Below the pieces are notes generated by a model that was given only the letters and a program-made list of their open reading frames with translations, was not told where the DNA came from and ran no database searches. DNA of 64,000 bases from NCBI GenBank assembly GCA_023437715.1, contig JAEZFK010000060.1, forward strand, positions 1 through 64,000, given 5' to 3'. Of the stretch, positions 50,668 to 59,122 are shown piece after piece (within the stretch, counting starts at the first letter, position 1; every line of letters begins with the position of its first letter). This DNA is from Bacillota bacterium (GTDB taxonomy: Bacteria > Bacillota > Clostridia > Lachnospirales > Lachnospiraceae). The position numbers were made by a program, and so were the translations under genes.

Positions 50668-50711
50668 AAAGCACATGGATATCGCCCTTAACCCTGATAT
50701 CCATGTGCTTT
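50668..50711 (-). terminator. Terminator of the cheX operon
   Basis: AAAGCACATGGATATC and GATATCCATGTGCTTT form a perfect 16-bp stem with a 12-nt loop; on the minus strand TTTTTG follows. Confidence 0.85.
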
Positions 50712-50729
50712 CTATGTATTTATAAATTA

Positions 50730-51173
50730 TTATCCCTGATTCAGTCTGATATCCAGACAGACATTTCCCACGGATGTCATTACGCAGCAGGCCGTATGGT
50801 ACGCATATCCCTCTCCGCTTCCCGGTTCCTTAAGAACGGGCGGAAGAATATCGCATTTTAAATCCTCTCCCGCAAGCATGGTGAGAACATTTCCGCTGAT
50901 GATATTGGCAATCTCCGATACTGCAGAGGTAACGAATTCATCCACTGCGTCAAATTCCATGCCGCTCATAATATTCACAATGCCCAGAGATGTCTCCCGG
51001 GGAAGTCGGTAGATCACCTCTCCCTTTAAGTCTCCGATAAAGCCGATGGAAACATCCAGCTCGTCCTCACACTGGAAAGAATCTGCCGGATGATCGGAAA
51101 TCTCCGTTAGGTCGAGCATCAACTGAAATACATTGCGGGTTGCTTCCAAAAAAGGGCCGTAAAGATCAGTCAT
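50730..51173 (-). CDS. cheX: Chemotaxis protein CheX-like phosphatase
   Basis: A 147-residue protein of the CheC/CheX/FliY family, which dephosphorylate CheY-P. The dimer-type phosphatase signature is seen in DEFVTSAVSEIANIISGNVLTML, with E and N as the expected catalytic pair. ATG 51173 overlaps the bacteriohemerythrin stop by 8 bp. Coupling with an oxygen-binding protein suggests aerotactic signal control. Confidence 0.87.
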   Translation of the reverse strand: MTDLYGPFLEATRNVFQLMLDLTEISDHPADSFQCEDELDVSIGFIGDLKGEVIYRLPRETSLGIVNIMSGMEFDAVDEFVTSAVSEIANIISGNVLTMLAGEDLKCDILPPVLKEPGSGEGYAYHTACCVMTSVGNVCLDIRLNQG

Positions 51174-51591
51174 TCCCAGACACCCCCTTTGAAATCGCAT
51201 AGGCAGCGATCCGCTGGTCCTCTGCTGCAACGTGGTTGATGAGCCATGCCATCAGCTTTCCCCCAAACTTCTGCATCAGCTGCTCATCATATCCGCTGCT
51301 TTCATATTCTTTCGTAACCTCAAGAACATAATTCACCATATCCGTATGGATCTTCTTATGCTCTTCGCTCCCCGGATAACCGATTTTCTCCTGGTACATT
51401 TCCTCATCCCGGAAATGCTCCACCACATAGGCATTCATAAATTCCAGGGTCTCATTTACTTTTTGAACCTTTTCTTCCCAGGAAGCGGAGGAACGCAGCA
51501 CCTGCATAAATGCCTCAACCCGCTGAAACAATTCCCTGTGCTGCTCATCGATCAAGGGAACGCCCAGCTCATACTTGTCTTTCCAAAGCAT
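51166..51591 (-). CDS. Bacteriohemerythrin
   Basis: A 141-residue four-helix di-iron oxygen carrier. The ligand set is visible: H18 in IDEQHRELF, H and E in VVEHFRDEEMY, H..H in SEEHKKIHTDM, and H and D in INHVAAEDQRI. ATG 51591 is chosen because the fold starts at LWKDKYELGVPLID and AAAGGACAGG precedes it. It is coupled to cheX, which suggests an oxygen-sensing or delivery role in taxis. Confidence 0.93.
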   Translation of the reverse strand: MLWKDKYELGVPLIDEQHRELFQRVEAFMQVLRSSASWEEKVQKVNETLEFMNAYVVEHFRDEEMYQEKIGYPGSEEHKKIHTDMVNYVLEVTKEYESSGYDEQLMQKFGGKLMAWLINHVAAEDQRIAAYAISKGVSGND

Positions 51592-51728
51592 TGTAATCCT
51601 GTCCTTTCCGTAAGTTCCCTTCCAGCCCGATCCGGCTGACGGAACCTTTCTCATTGGTATTTAAGAACAACACCTCTATCTCCTGATTTTGTTCTTGCCA
51701 GTAATTATAACGCGATTTAGAAGCTTGT

Positions 51729-52511
51729 TCAAGTATCGGCAGAAAAAAGAGCAGCAACCAGATCCTCGCATATCTGCTGCACGCTTTTGCCGTCGGTTTC
51801 AATAATCACATCCGCGGCCCTTTTGTAATAAGCTTCCCGTTTTTCCATAAGCTCTTTTATGAATTCCACATTCATATTTCCGTTTAAAACGGGGCGCTCG
51901 TCGCTGTTCTTCACCCGGGCCAGAATGGTTTCCGGCCTTGCGGTCAGCAGCACGATGGGACCGGCCTTTTTTAAATTTTTTACATTTTCTTCACGGATTA
52001 CCGCCCCTCCTCCGCAGGAAATAATGGTCTGTCGGCAGCTCTGCAGCCTGATGATGGCTTCGCTTTCACAGTTGCGGAAGTATTCCTCTCCGTAAGCCGC
52101 AAAAATATCCTTAATGGCCATCTTCTGGTCTTCCACAATCATGGCGTCCACATCGGCTTCCTCCATGGCCAGCATTTGCTTTAAGTATCTGGTCACCGTA
52201 CTTTTTCCCGTTCCCATAAATCCGATGAGGACAATGTTATAATCAAACAGGCTTCTGCTCTGAACCCGCCTGCTTTCCTCAATGATCTGCCGGAAAACGC
52301 CTGACACCTCGTCGCTGTATTCGCAGCCGCCCATGGCCGTAAGCAGATCCTCGTAAAGGAAGTTCTCATCCTCAGGCTGGAAAACCGGGGCGCCCTGCTC
52401 CTTTTCCCTTTTGGTGAGCTCCGCCACGCAGCCAAACCGCTTGAGCAAAAGATCCAGAATCTCCATATCGCATCGATCCAAATCCTTTTTTATCTCATTA
52501 ATTTCTCTCAT
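51729..52511 (-). CDS. aroK: Chorismate mutase-shikimate kinase fusion
   Basis: A 260-residue bifunctional enzyme. An AroQ-type chorismate mutase of about 88 residues (NEIKKDLDRCDMEILDLLLKRFGCV) comes first. Shikimate kinase follows with P-loop GFMGTGKST at 97-105, DVDAMIV, FRNCESEAI, ISCGGGAV and the RPVL lid. It handles two steps of aromatic amino-acid synthesis; AroE is encoded at 58-59 kb. It lies between two unrelated regulators and appears monocistronic. Confidence 0.92.
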   Translation of the reverse strand: MREINEIKKDLDRCDMEILDLLLKRFGCVAELTKREKEQGAPVFQPEDENFLYEDLLTAMGGCEYSDEVSGVFRQIIEESRRVQSRSLFDYNIVLIGFMGTGKSTVTRYLKQMLAMEEADVDAMIVEDQKMAIKDIFAAYGEEYFRNCESEAIIRLQSCRQTIISCGGGAVIREENVKNLKKAGPIVLLTARPETILARVKNSDERPVLNGNMNVEFIKELMEKREAYYKRAADVIIETDGKSVQQICEDLVAALFSADT

Positions 52512-52601
52512 AGATTTCCCCTCCCTTGTCTCGCCTTTTATGTTTTTATATGTTTTTCATTATACATAGACCGGGGGTATATTGTAAAGCAGTATGTGAT
52601 T

Positions 52602-52952
52602 TTACTGCTCCGCCCTTTTTCGCACTTTCAGGTATCCGATATATTCTTCTCCCCACTCCCCTAAGGCATCCAGCACCCGTTCAAACTTCACGCCGATCTC
52701 GCTCAAGGAATACTCCACCTTGGGCGGGATCTGGGAAAACTCCCTCCTTACCACCAGTCCCTCCTCTTCCAGAGCCCGAAGCTGTCTGGCTAAGGTGGTG
52801 TGGGTTAATTCCTCCGGCATTTTCCGCTGCAGCTCATTGAACCGCACCGGTCCCTCATGCAGCAGATACAGAATATAAATCGACCACTTTCCCGTAAGAA
52901 CCTTTTGGGAAGTGACGTAAGGGCATATGCCGAACAGCTCCTTTTTTTCCAT
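52602..52952 (-). CDS. HxlR family transcriptional regulator
   Basis: A 116-residue winged-helix regulator. The conserved Cys in GICPYVTSQKVLTGKWS and the core RFNELQRKMPEELTHTTLARQLRALEEEGLVVRREFSQIPPKVEYSLSEIG are typical. ATG 52952 follows AAGGAGG by eight bases. It is divergent from a small flavin-type oxidase gene, its probable target. The palindrome at 52967-52981 lies immediately upstream of its ribosome site. Confidence 0.92.
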   Translation of the reverse strand: MEKKELFGICPYVTSQKVLTGKWSIYILYLLHEGPVRFNELQRKMPEELTHTTLARQLRALEEEGLVVRREFSQIPPKVEYSLSEIGVKFERVLDALGEWGEEYIGYLKVRKRAEQ

Positions 52953-52966
52953 TGCAGAATCCTCCT

Positions 52967-52981
52967 TGATACCAGGTATCA
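52967..52981. promoter_or_regulatory. Palindrome in the hxlR/PPOX divergent promoter region
   Basis: TGATACC-A-GGTATCA is a perfect 7+1+7 inverted repeat between the divergent genes, next to the regulator's ribosome site. It is a likely HxlR operator. A possible promoter for the rightward gene is TTTATA, 16 bp, TATAAT further downstream. Confidence 0.55.
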
Positions 52982-53069
52982 TAAAATATCGTAGTTTATA
53001 ATTATCATCTATGCTATATAATAGTCTTGTAAGAAATTATAGCATGGACCAGCGAAAGAAGCAACAACA

Positions 53070-53465
53070 ATGAAAAAAGTATTGGATTATTTAAAAACCT
53101 GCGGCGCATTCTATCTGGCAACAACAGACGGTAACCAGCCCCGTGTCCGCCCCTTTGGAGCCGTATGTGAATTCGAGGGAAAGCTCTATATCACAACAAA
53201 CAATCAGAAAAAGGTTTTCGCCCAGATGAAGGAGAATCCAAAAATTGAGATTTCCGCTATGGACAAGGGAACCTGGCTCAGGCTGGAAGCAGAAGCCGTT
53301 CAGGATGACCGCAGAGAGGCAAGGGAGGCTATGCTGGAGGACAATAAGGCTTCTCTCAGCAAGCTGTATTCCATTGATGACGGGATTTTTGAAGTGCTCT
53401 ATCTTAAAAACGCAACTGCTGCTATTTATTCTTTCACTGCTGAGCCGGAGATTATTAAATTCTGA
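53070..53465 (+). CDS. Pyridoxamine 5'-phosphate oxidase family protein
   Basis: A 131-residue FMN-binding split-barrel protein. The pattern LKTCGAFYLATTDGNQPRVRPFG and the later LYITTNNQKKVFAQMKENPKIEIS match the family's small clostridial members. The precise substrate is unknown; many reduce flavins, F420-like cofactors or nitro compounds. The ribosome site is weak (GAAAGAAG). It diverges from an HxlR regulator that probably controls it. Confidence 0.9.
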   Translation: MKKVLDYLKTCGAFYLATTDGNQPRVRPFGAVCEFEGKLYITTNNQKKVFAQMKENPKIEISAMDKGTWLRLEAEAVQDDRREAREAMLEDNKASLSKLYSIDDGIFEVLYLKNATAAIYSFTAEPEIIKF

Positions 53466-53528
53466 CAGTAAAATTCTAAGGGTAAAGCATACATATTTGT
53501 CCGGCTCACCGCCGGCGCAGAAAAAATA

Positions 53529-53552
53529 ACGGTAGCCCACCGGCTACCGCTA
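53529..53552 (-). terminator. Terminator of the DUF438 gene
   Basis: CGGTAGCC and GGCTACCG pair around a short loop; TTATTTTTT follows on the minus strand. Confidence 0.85.
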
Positions 53553-53582
53553 TCACTGATAAAATATAAATGATTCAAAGCT

Positions 53583-54800
53583 CTACTCCGACACCAGCCG
53601 CTTTTCTCCGGTGATCTCCTGAATCGGTACGATATCCTGTGTCACTTCCAGAACTCCAAGATACTCTCCCTTATCACTTCTCACCGCATAATACCGGATG
53701 AGGATATACTTTCCCGCCATCTTGATCCAGAAATCCTCCTGATCCTTTTTCCCGGTTTTGAAATCCTCAACAATCTGTTCCACAATATGAACGCTTGCCG
53801 GCGGATGGCAGTTGGAGACATTCCTGCCGATAATGGCCCTTGTTCTGGGGAATGCCCGGTCCTTTCCCTCGGAAAAATATTTGACCACGTCGTCCTTATT
53901 TACAAAGGTGATATCAAAGGGAAGGGTATTTAGCATGGAGGTCAGCTCTTCCACCTTAAATTCTCCGGACGGCAGCCTTATAAGCCCGGCCTCCGCCTCC
54001 GGCTCCTGTTCCTTTTCTTTTTCTTCTTTATTTCCAGCCGGCTTCCACTCCGGAACGTGATCAATGATAAATCCTATTTCCGGGCTTTCATCGGCGATTA
54101 TTTTCCACTCGTCCTCTGTCAGCTGTTCCAGCAGCATGGGAGTCATGATATTTTCTTCCTTAAATATCATTTCCGAGATCTTGTCCAGCAATTTCTCCGT
54201 CTTCTGGATCAGAACCTCATTCTTTTCCTCTTTCTTCTCTAAGGCTTCAATTACCTCTTTTACCTGGTTCCTTATTTCGTCATCTACGCCCCACATGACC
54301 TTCGGAGGAGCCGTAATCCCGTATTTTTCCATGTAGGGGAACAGCAGGTTTTCCTTTTTCTGATAATGAAGGGATATTTCCTTTAAGCTCCTTACCCCCT
54401 CCAAAAGCTTTTCAAAATCCTCTTGGTTCTCCATTTTTGTCAGGGACAAATAGGGGCGGATTTCATTTTCCATCCTGTGGGATATTTTCTTATTCTCCCG
54501 CACCAGCACATTTAAGGGATGGCCCGGAATCAGGGTCGGGTCGGACGGCTGATGGATTTCTTCGATCGAGCCTTTAAAAACTGCGGCGTGGACGTCGCAG
54601 AGCCTTTGCACCTCTTCCACCGGGAGCCCGTCCGAAATCAGAGCTGCTTCGGCGGCGGAAATTTCCGAGGCGGATACCCCCTCAAAAGCGGTTTCAAACT
54701 GCTGCTTTACTTCATCCACTGTTTTTCCTTCATGAAGCTGTCTGATGATCTCTTTAATGGTATTTTGCCTCATCTCACGATTGTTTATGAGTTCACTCAT
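53583..54800 (-). CDS. DUF438-hemerythrin-PAS domain protein
   Basis: A 405-residue cytosolic protein with three parts. DUF438 covers about residues 8-75 (REMRQNTIKEIIRQLHEGKTVDEVKQQF). An HHE domain covers about 80-235, with H in HPLNVLVRENK, HYQKKENLLFPYMEK and KEENIMTPML. A C-terminal PAS-like domain follows (PFDITFVNKDDVVKYFSEGKDRAFPRTRAIIGRNVSNCHPPASVHIVEQIV). It probably senses oxygen, NO or redox. ATG 54800 follows AAGGAGG. The partner is unknown. Confidence 0.9.
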   Translation of the reverse strand: MSELINNREMRQNTIKEIIRQLHEGKTVDEVKQQFETAFEGVSASEISAAEAALISDGLPVEEVQRLCDVHAAVFKGSIEEIHQPSDPTLIPGHPLNVLVRENKKISHRMENEIRPYLSLTKMENQEDFEKLLEGVRSLKEISLHYQKKENLLFPYMEKYGITAPPKVMWGVDDEIRNQVKEVIEALEKKEEKNEVLIQKTEKLLDKISEMIFKEENIMTPMLLEQLTEDEWKIIADESPEIGFIIDHVPEWKPAGNKEEKEKEQEPEAEAGLIRLPSGEFKVEELTSMLNTLPFDITFVNKDDVVKYFSEGKDRAFPRTRAIIGRNVSNCHPPASVHIVEQIVEDFKTGKKDQEDFWIKMAGKYILIRYYAVRSDKGEYLGVLEVTQDIVPIQEITGEKRLVSE

Positions 54801-54840
54801 GAAATTCCTCCTTCTCAAATAGAAACTCCGCCGAAACAGA

Positions 54841-54878
54841 AACGCCCCCTCTGATCAGTGATTCCGTTCAGAAAGGGG
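54841..54878. terminator. Terminator between ferredoxin and DUF438 genes
   Basis: CGCCCC and GGGGCG, with inner CTGATC/ GTTCAG-type pairs, form a long hairpin after the ferredoxin stop; T-rich sequence follows on the minus strand. Confidence 0.65.
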
Positions 54879-54890
54879 CGCTTTTATCAG

Positions 54891-55079
54891 CTATTCCACT
54901 GTAATTACAGCAACAGGACATCCATCCTGCGCTTCTACTGCCGTCTGCTCGGCACTCTCCGGAACAGTGTCAACATATGCCTCTGCCGGACCGTCGTCTC
55001 CCATGCGGAAAACCTCCGGACAAATAGATGCACATAATCCGCATTCAATACAACCATCTCTGTCAACCGTCGCTTTCAT
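54891..55079 (-). CDS. Ferredoxin, single [4Fe-4S]
   Basis: A 62-residue electron carrier with C10, C13 and C16 in CIECGLC, C20 in ICPEVF and C54 in GCPVAVITV. One cluster can be formed by C10, C13, C16 and C54, with C20 giving a possible disulfide, as in Desulfovibrio- and Thermotoga-type ferredoxins. It is next to the second hcp gene and DUF438, so it may supply electrons to Hcp. This link is inferred. Confidence 0.92.
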   Translation of the reverse strand: MKATVDRDGCIECGLCASICPEVFRMGDDGPAEAYVDTVPESAEQTAVEAQDGCPVAVITVE

Positions 55080-55203
55080 ACCAATAACTCCTTTCTTTTT
55101 ATGGGTTTCTGTTTCCCCTAATGCTTTTTATCCATATACCTGCTTAGTATTGGTAATTTTCTTACAGGTTATCCTGACATTTCTAAAATTTTTCATTTCA
55201 GGC

Positions 55204-55254
55204 AAAAGGCCGCCTGCAACGCCGTCCTTTTCAGCGCCACTGACGGCCTTTTTT
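55204..55254 (-). terminator. Terminator of the second hcp gene
   Basis: AAAAGGCCG and CGGCCTTTT close an imperfect stem right after the hcp stop, followed by TTTTGCC on the minus strand. Confidence 0.7.
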
Positions 55255-55259
55255 AAATA

Positions 55260-56891
55260 TTAAGCATTCATGAATAATTCAATATCATCTTCAACAGTGC
55301 CGATTCCAGCAATACCAAAGGTATCAACAAGAACCTTGGCAACATTCGGAGATAAGAAGCCCGGTAATGTTGGCCCTAAGTGAATATTCTTCACGCCTAA
55401 GTAAAGCAGGGCAAGAAGCACGATTACCGCTTTCTGCTCATACCATGCAATGTTATAAGTAATGGGAAGCTGATTGACATCATCAAGTCCAAACACTTCC
55501 TTTAATTTAAGAGCAATAACAGCCAGGGAGTAGGAGTCATTACACTGACCTGCATCCAGAACTCTCGGAATGCCGCCGATGTCGCCCAGCTCCAGCTTGT
55601 TGTATCTGTATTTTGCACATCCTGCAGTAAGGATAACGGTATCCTTTGGAAGCTGCTTTGCAAATTCCGTATAGTAATCTCTGGATTTCATTCTGCCGTC
55701 GCAGCCTGCCATAACAAAGAATCTCTTGATCGCGCCGGATTTTACAGCGTCTACTACCTTATCGGCAAGAGCCAGTACCTGATTGTGGGCAAAGCCGCCT
55801 ACAATGCTGCCTGTTTCGATTTCATCCGGTGACTGAAGCTTCTTTGCCATCTCAATGATTGCAGAGAAATCTTTCTTACCGTTTTCGTCGGCAGTAATGT
55901 GAGGACATCCTGGGAAGCCTGCTGCTCCTGTTGTGAAGATTCTGGTTGCAACTTCCGGAGTCTTTGGAGGAACGATACAGTTTGTGGTAAAGAGGATTGG
56001 GCCGTGGAAAGATTCAAACTCGCCAACCTGCATCCACCAGGAGTTACCGTAGTTTCCTACGAAGTTGTCATATTTCTTAAATGCCGGATAATAGTGAGCC
56101 GGAAGCATTTCACCGTGAGTATAAACATCTACGCCGGTTCCCTGGGTCTGCTCTAAAAGCTGTTCCATATCCGTTAAGTCATGTCCGGAAATGAGGATAG
56201 CCGGATTCTTTCTTACGCCGATGTTTACAGAGGTGATCTCCGGGTTACCATAGCGTGTGGTATTGGCCTCGTCCAGAAGAGCCATGGCCTTTACGCCGTA
56301 CTCGCCGGTCTTTAAGGTCAGGGCAACCAGATCGTCAGCGGAAAGGCTGTTGTCAAGGGTTGCTGCCAGTCCCTCATACATAAAGGCATAAATAGAAAGG
56401 TCTTCCTTTCCGATATTGAACGCATGCTCGGTGTAAGCCGCCATACCCTTGATACCGTAGATAATCAGTTCTCTTAAGGAACGAACGTCTTCATTTTCTG
56501 TAGAAAGAACACCGACCTCAGAAGCCTTGGCAAGCATGGACTCTCTGGAATCTACCGTAAATAACACTGCATCGCAGTCTCCTGTATAGCCTGTGTCTTT
56601 TGCAAGCTGGTCTCTTAAGCCAAGAACCTTTACAATCTGCTTTTCGATTGCATCCGCATCAAAGTTGGCATTTGTGATGGTGATAAAGAGATTTGTCAGT
56701 ACCTCATGGTTAATCTCACCCAATTCGGCAGCATCTGTTTTTGTCTTTACAACAATTTCAGATATTCCCTTGGTTGCGTAAACAAGCAGGTCCTGAAGCT
56801 TTGCAACCTCCTCATTCTTTCCGCAGACACCCTTGACGGTACAACCCGTGTTTTTTGCTGTCTCCTGACACTGATAGCAAAACATGCTCAT
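55260..56891 (-). CDS. hcp: Hybrid cluster protein (hydroxylamine reductase), copy 2
   Basis: A 543-residue paralogue of the protein at 38387-39976. N-terminal Fe-S cysteines are C5, C8, C17 and C23. Hybrid cluster motifs GHDLTDMEQLLEQTQ, HGEMLPAHYYPAFKKY and AGCDGRMKSRDYYTEF are conserved. It is a single-gene unit under its own HcpR-type promoter. Having two copies with different neighbours suggests differing roles or induction levels for NO or hydroxylamine removal. Confidence 0.96.
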   Translation of the reverse strand: MSMFCYQCQETAKNTGCTVKGVCGKNEEVAKLQDLLVYATKGISEIVVKTKTDAAELGEINHEVLTNLFITITNANFDADAIEKQIVKVLGLRDQLAKDTGYTGDCDAVLFTVDSRESMLAKASEVGVLSTENEDVRSLRELIIYGIKGMAAYTEHAFNIGKEDLSIYAFMYEGLAATLDNSLSADDLVALTLKTGEYGVKAMALLDEANTTRYGNPEITSVNIGVRKNPAILISGHDLTDMEQLLEQTQGTGVDVYTHGEMLPAHYYPAFKKYDNFVGNYGNSWWMQVGEFESFHGPILFTTNCIVPPKTPEVATRIFTTGAAGFPGCPHITADENGKKDFSAIIEMAKKLQSPDEIETGSIVGGFAHNQVLALADKVVDAVKSGAIKRFFVMAGCDGRMKSRDYYTEFAKQLPKDTVILTAGCAKYRYNKLELGDIGGIPRVLDAGQCNDSYSLAVIALKLKEVFGLDDVNQLPITYNIAWYEQKAVIVLLALLYLGVKNIHLGPTLPGFLSPNVAKVLVDTFGIAGIGTVEDDIELFMNA

Positions 56892-56935
56892 ATTCTATTA
56901 CCTCCTTAGTGAATTTTGTACATATCTTCCCCTAG

Positions 56936-56977
56936 ATAATATCATCAGCCCAGAATTAAATCCATTGTAATTACAAC
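56936..56977 (-). promoter_or_regulatory. HcpR-type promoter of the second hcp gene
   Basis: The inverted repeat ATTGTAATTACAAC (56964-56977) has 12 core symmetric positions. The -10 TATTAT (56936-56941) is 32 bp away centre to centre, as at the first hcp promoter. The transcription start would be about 41.5 bp from the operator centre. Confidence 0.75.
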
Positions 56978-57008
56978 GTAAATGGATTTTTTTGCAAAAT
57001 TTTCTCCC

Positions 57009-57473
57009 TTACCTCCTTGCTTTTCCCGTCATATGGCTGATGGTGATTTTAAATACCCTTGCCCTGGCGCCTCCCCGCTGAATATAAACCTTTCCTTCCT
57101 CAACGAAGTCCGGGGAATATTTAAGGACCAGCTCTAAAAGAGCCTGGTCTTTTTCCTCTCCCGTCAGCTCGGAGACCTCTCCGAATGCGATGACGCTCTC
57201 ATAGATGGTGCTGAATTTTTCCGGCAAAGTACAGGTCTGTCCTACGACGCAAAAAGATACCCTGTTGTTGGCCTCTAAATTATCCAGCTTCTGCCCCTCC
57301 ACCGCACAATGAAAATAAATGGCATTATCCCTGTAAGCATAGCTTAAAGGCAGACCGTAAGGCTGTCCGTCGGGGCCAACCGTTGACAGAATCCCATAGG
57401 TGTTGTTCTTTAATATCTCTTCGCTTTCTTCCATTCCAAGCGCTCTTTCCTTTTTCCTCATTTCCCGAAACAT
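57009..57473 (-). CDS. NimA-like flavoprotein (pyridoxamine oxidase fold)
   Basis: A 154-residue split-barrel protein. The opening FREMRKKERALGMEESEEILKNNTYGILSTVGPDGQPYGLPLSYAY and HCAVEGQKLDNLEANNRVSFCVVG match the nitroimidazole-resistance NimA/5-nitroimidazole reductase group. Most members are generic FMN/heme-binding oxidoreductases, so resistance should not be assumed. It is downstream of the DNA glycosylase and AroE genes on the same strand. Confidence 0.9.
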   Translation of the reverse strand: MFREMRKKERALGMEESEEILKNNTYGILSTVGPDGQPYGLPLSYAYRDNAIYFHCAVEGQKLDNLEANNRVSFCVVGQTCTLPEKFSTIYESVIAFGEVSELTGEEKDQALLELVLKYSPDFVEEGKVYIQRGGARARVFKITISHMTGKARR

Positions 57474-57519
57474 GGCCGGCCTCCTTCTTCTGCAAACACA
57501 ACGCGAAATTACTTTTTAT

Positions 57520-58131
57520 TTATTTAACGGAAACATACCGGTTTCCTTCCACATAAAATCTCCAAGGATAATCCTTGGCTTCTTCGGAATAATCAACGCC
57601 TACCCGTTTTGCCGAAACAATAGAAAAATCTTCTTTCGTCCCCTCGGTCACATATAATTTATTTCCGCATAAGTCCTCTCCGTTTAAGGACTTATCAATG
57701 AGAAGCGCACGGCAAAGCTTTCCCGGTCCATTGGTCAGACCGGTGATCTGGCTCCTGCCCAACTGGGAGAGCTCTTTTTTATACCGGTTTTCAGCCATAA
57801 GCTCCAATCCTTCCACCGGCTCACAGGCCCTGATGAGAATGGCCTGAGGAACCCCCTCTTCCCTGGTGACGATATTAAAGCAGTAATACATGCCGTAAAT
57901 CATAAACACATAGGAAAAGCCCGGTCCTCCGTACATGACCTCCACCCTGGGCGTCCTTCTCCCCCCATAGGAATGAGCCGCCTTATCGATCACGCCCATA
58001 TATGCTTCCGCTTCCACGATTTTGGCGCTGATCCTTTTTCCGTTTACTTCATGGACCAGGACCTTGCCCAAAAGCTCCTTTGCAACAACCAGGGAATCCC
58101 TGTCATAAAAATCTCTGCTTAATATTTTCAT
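57520..58131 (-). CDS. mpg: 3-methyladenine DNA glycosylase (AAG/MPG family)
   Basis: A 203-residue DNA-repair enzyme that removes alkylated purines. Conserved blocks are LAKELLGKVLVHEV-like VAKELLGK, VEAEAYMGVIDKAAHSYGGRRTPR, FSYVFMIYGMYYCFNIVTREEGVPQAILIRA and LTNGPGKLCRAL. The catalytic Glu lies in VEAEAY. Its length is typical of bacterial members. It lies 21 bp from the aroE stop, so it may be in the same transcript. Confidence 0.95.
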   Translation of the reverse strand: MKILSRDFYDRDSLVVAKELLGKVLVHEVNGKRISAKIVEAEAYMGVIDKAAHSYGGRRTPRVEVMYGGPGFSYVFMIYGMYYCFNIVTREEGVPQAILIRACEPVEGLELMAENRYKKELSQLGRSQITGLTNGPGKLCRALLIDKSLNGEDLCGNKLYVTEGTKEDFSIVSAKRVGVDYSEEAKDYPWRFYVEGNRYVSVK

Positions 58132-58151
58132 AATATCACTTTCCGGCCGGA

Positions 58152-59024
58152 CTATGAACGGAAAAACAGCTCTTTCACTTCATTTACCGGCATATCTTCT
58201 CCTGTATAGAGTTTTAACGCCGCGGCCCCCTGCCACAAAAGCATTCCCTGTCCGTCAATGCAGATGCAGCTGGCCTCTTTCGCCTCTTTTAACAGCTTCG
58301 TTTCTTTTGGATCGTATACAATATCCACCACCACAAGGCCGGGACGGAGCATGGAAACGTCCTTTACAACACTTTCTTCTTCCATCGGCTTCATTCCGAG
58401 AATGGTGGCATTTGTAAAAATATCGCTGGAAGCGATTTCTTCCCTCATTTTCTCCTGGTCTGTAATATCAAATAAATTGACAACACATTCCGGTTTCTCT
58501 TCCCTGATTTTTTCCGCAGTCCCGGCAGTCCTTTCAAAAAATCCGTCTTTTCGGTTGAAAATGGAAATTTCTCTGGCTCCCTCCAATGCGCACTGGACCT
58601 GGATGGCAGTTGCCGCTCCGCCGCCGCCGCAGACAATGATCTTCTTTCCCCGGATCTCGACGCCGTGATCCCGGAGATTGTCCACAAAGCCCTGCCCGTC
58701 CGTATTATAGCCGATCAGCTTTCCGTCCTCATTGACAATGGTATTTACCGCGCCCATGATCCGGGCGGCGGGGGACAGCTCATCCATGTATTTGACCGCT
58801 TCATTCTTGCATGGCATGGTTACATTTAAGCCTCTCATATGAAAGGTTTTCATCGCTTCAATGGCCTTTGCCACTTCATCCGCCTTAATATCAAATGCAA
58901 GATATGCATAGTCCAGCCCCAGCTTTTCAAAGCTGTAATTGTACATGGCAGGTGAGCCGGAATGTCCCACCGGTGAGCCGATCAGCCCTAATAAACCTGT
59001 TCTTCCTGAAATCCTTTTTTCCAT
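58152..59024 (-). CDS. aroE: Shikimate dehydrogenase
   Basis: A 290-residue NADPH enzyme reducing 3-dehydroshikimate. The substrate site GLIGSPVGHSGSPAMYNYSFEKL and catalytic Lys in NVTMPCKNEAVKYMDEL are present, with NTDGQGF and nucleotide motif CGGGGAATAIQVQCAL. ATG 59024 is chosen from GGAG eight bases upstream. It follows HTH and DUF4180 genes in the same operon. AroE plus the CM-shikimate kinase at 52 kb cover aromatic steps. Confidence 0.95.
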   Translation of the reverse strand: MEKRISGRTGLLGLIGSPVGHSGSPAMYNYSFEKLGLDYAYLAFDIKADEVAKAIEAMKTFHMRGLNVTMPCKNEAVKYMDELSPAARIMGAVNTIVNEDGKLIGYNTDGQGFVDNLRDHGVEIRGKKIIVCGGGGAATAIQVQCALEGAREISIFNRKDGFFERTAGTAEKIREEKPECVVNLFDITDQEKMREEIASSDIFTNATILGMKPMEEESVVKDVSMLRPGLVVVDIVYDPKETKLLKEAKEASCICIDGQGMLLWQGAAALKLYTGEDMPVNEVKELFFRS

Positions 59025-59122
59025 TGTTGTCTCTCCTCTTTTTCCAGATATCTCCTGCTGCCTCGTCTGCTTTTTGGGGGCGCCTTGCATTAACGATAAG
59101 ATACTATTCTTTAACGGACTTG

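Noticed and set aside
57009..57473. Calling this gene a nitroimidazole resistance determinant
   Set aside because: Only general family resemblance is visible; most such proteins are ordinary flavin or heme oxidoreductases.
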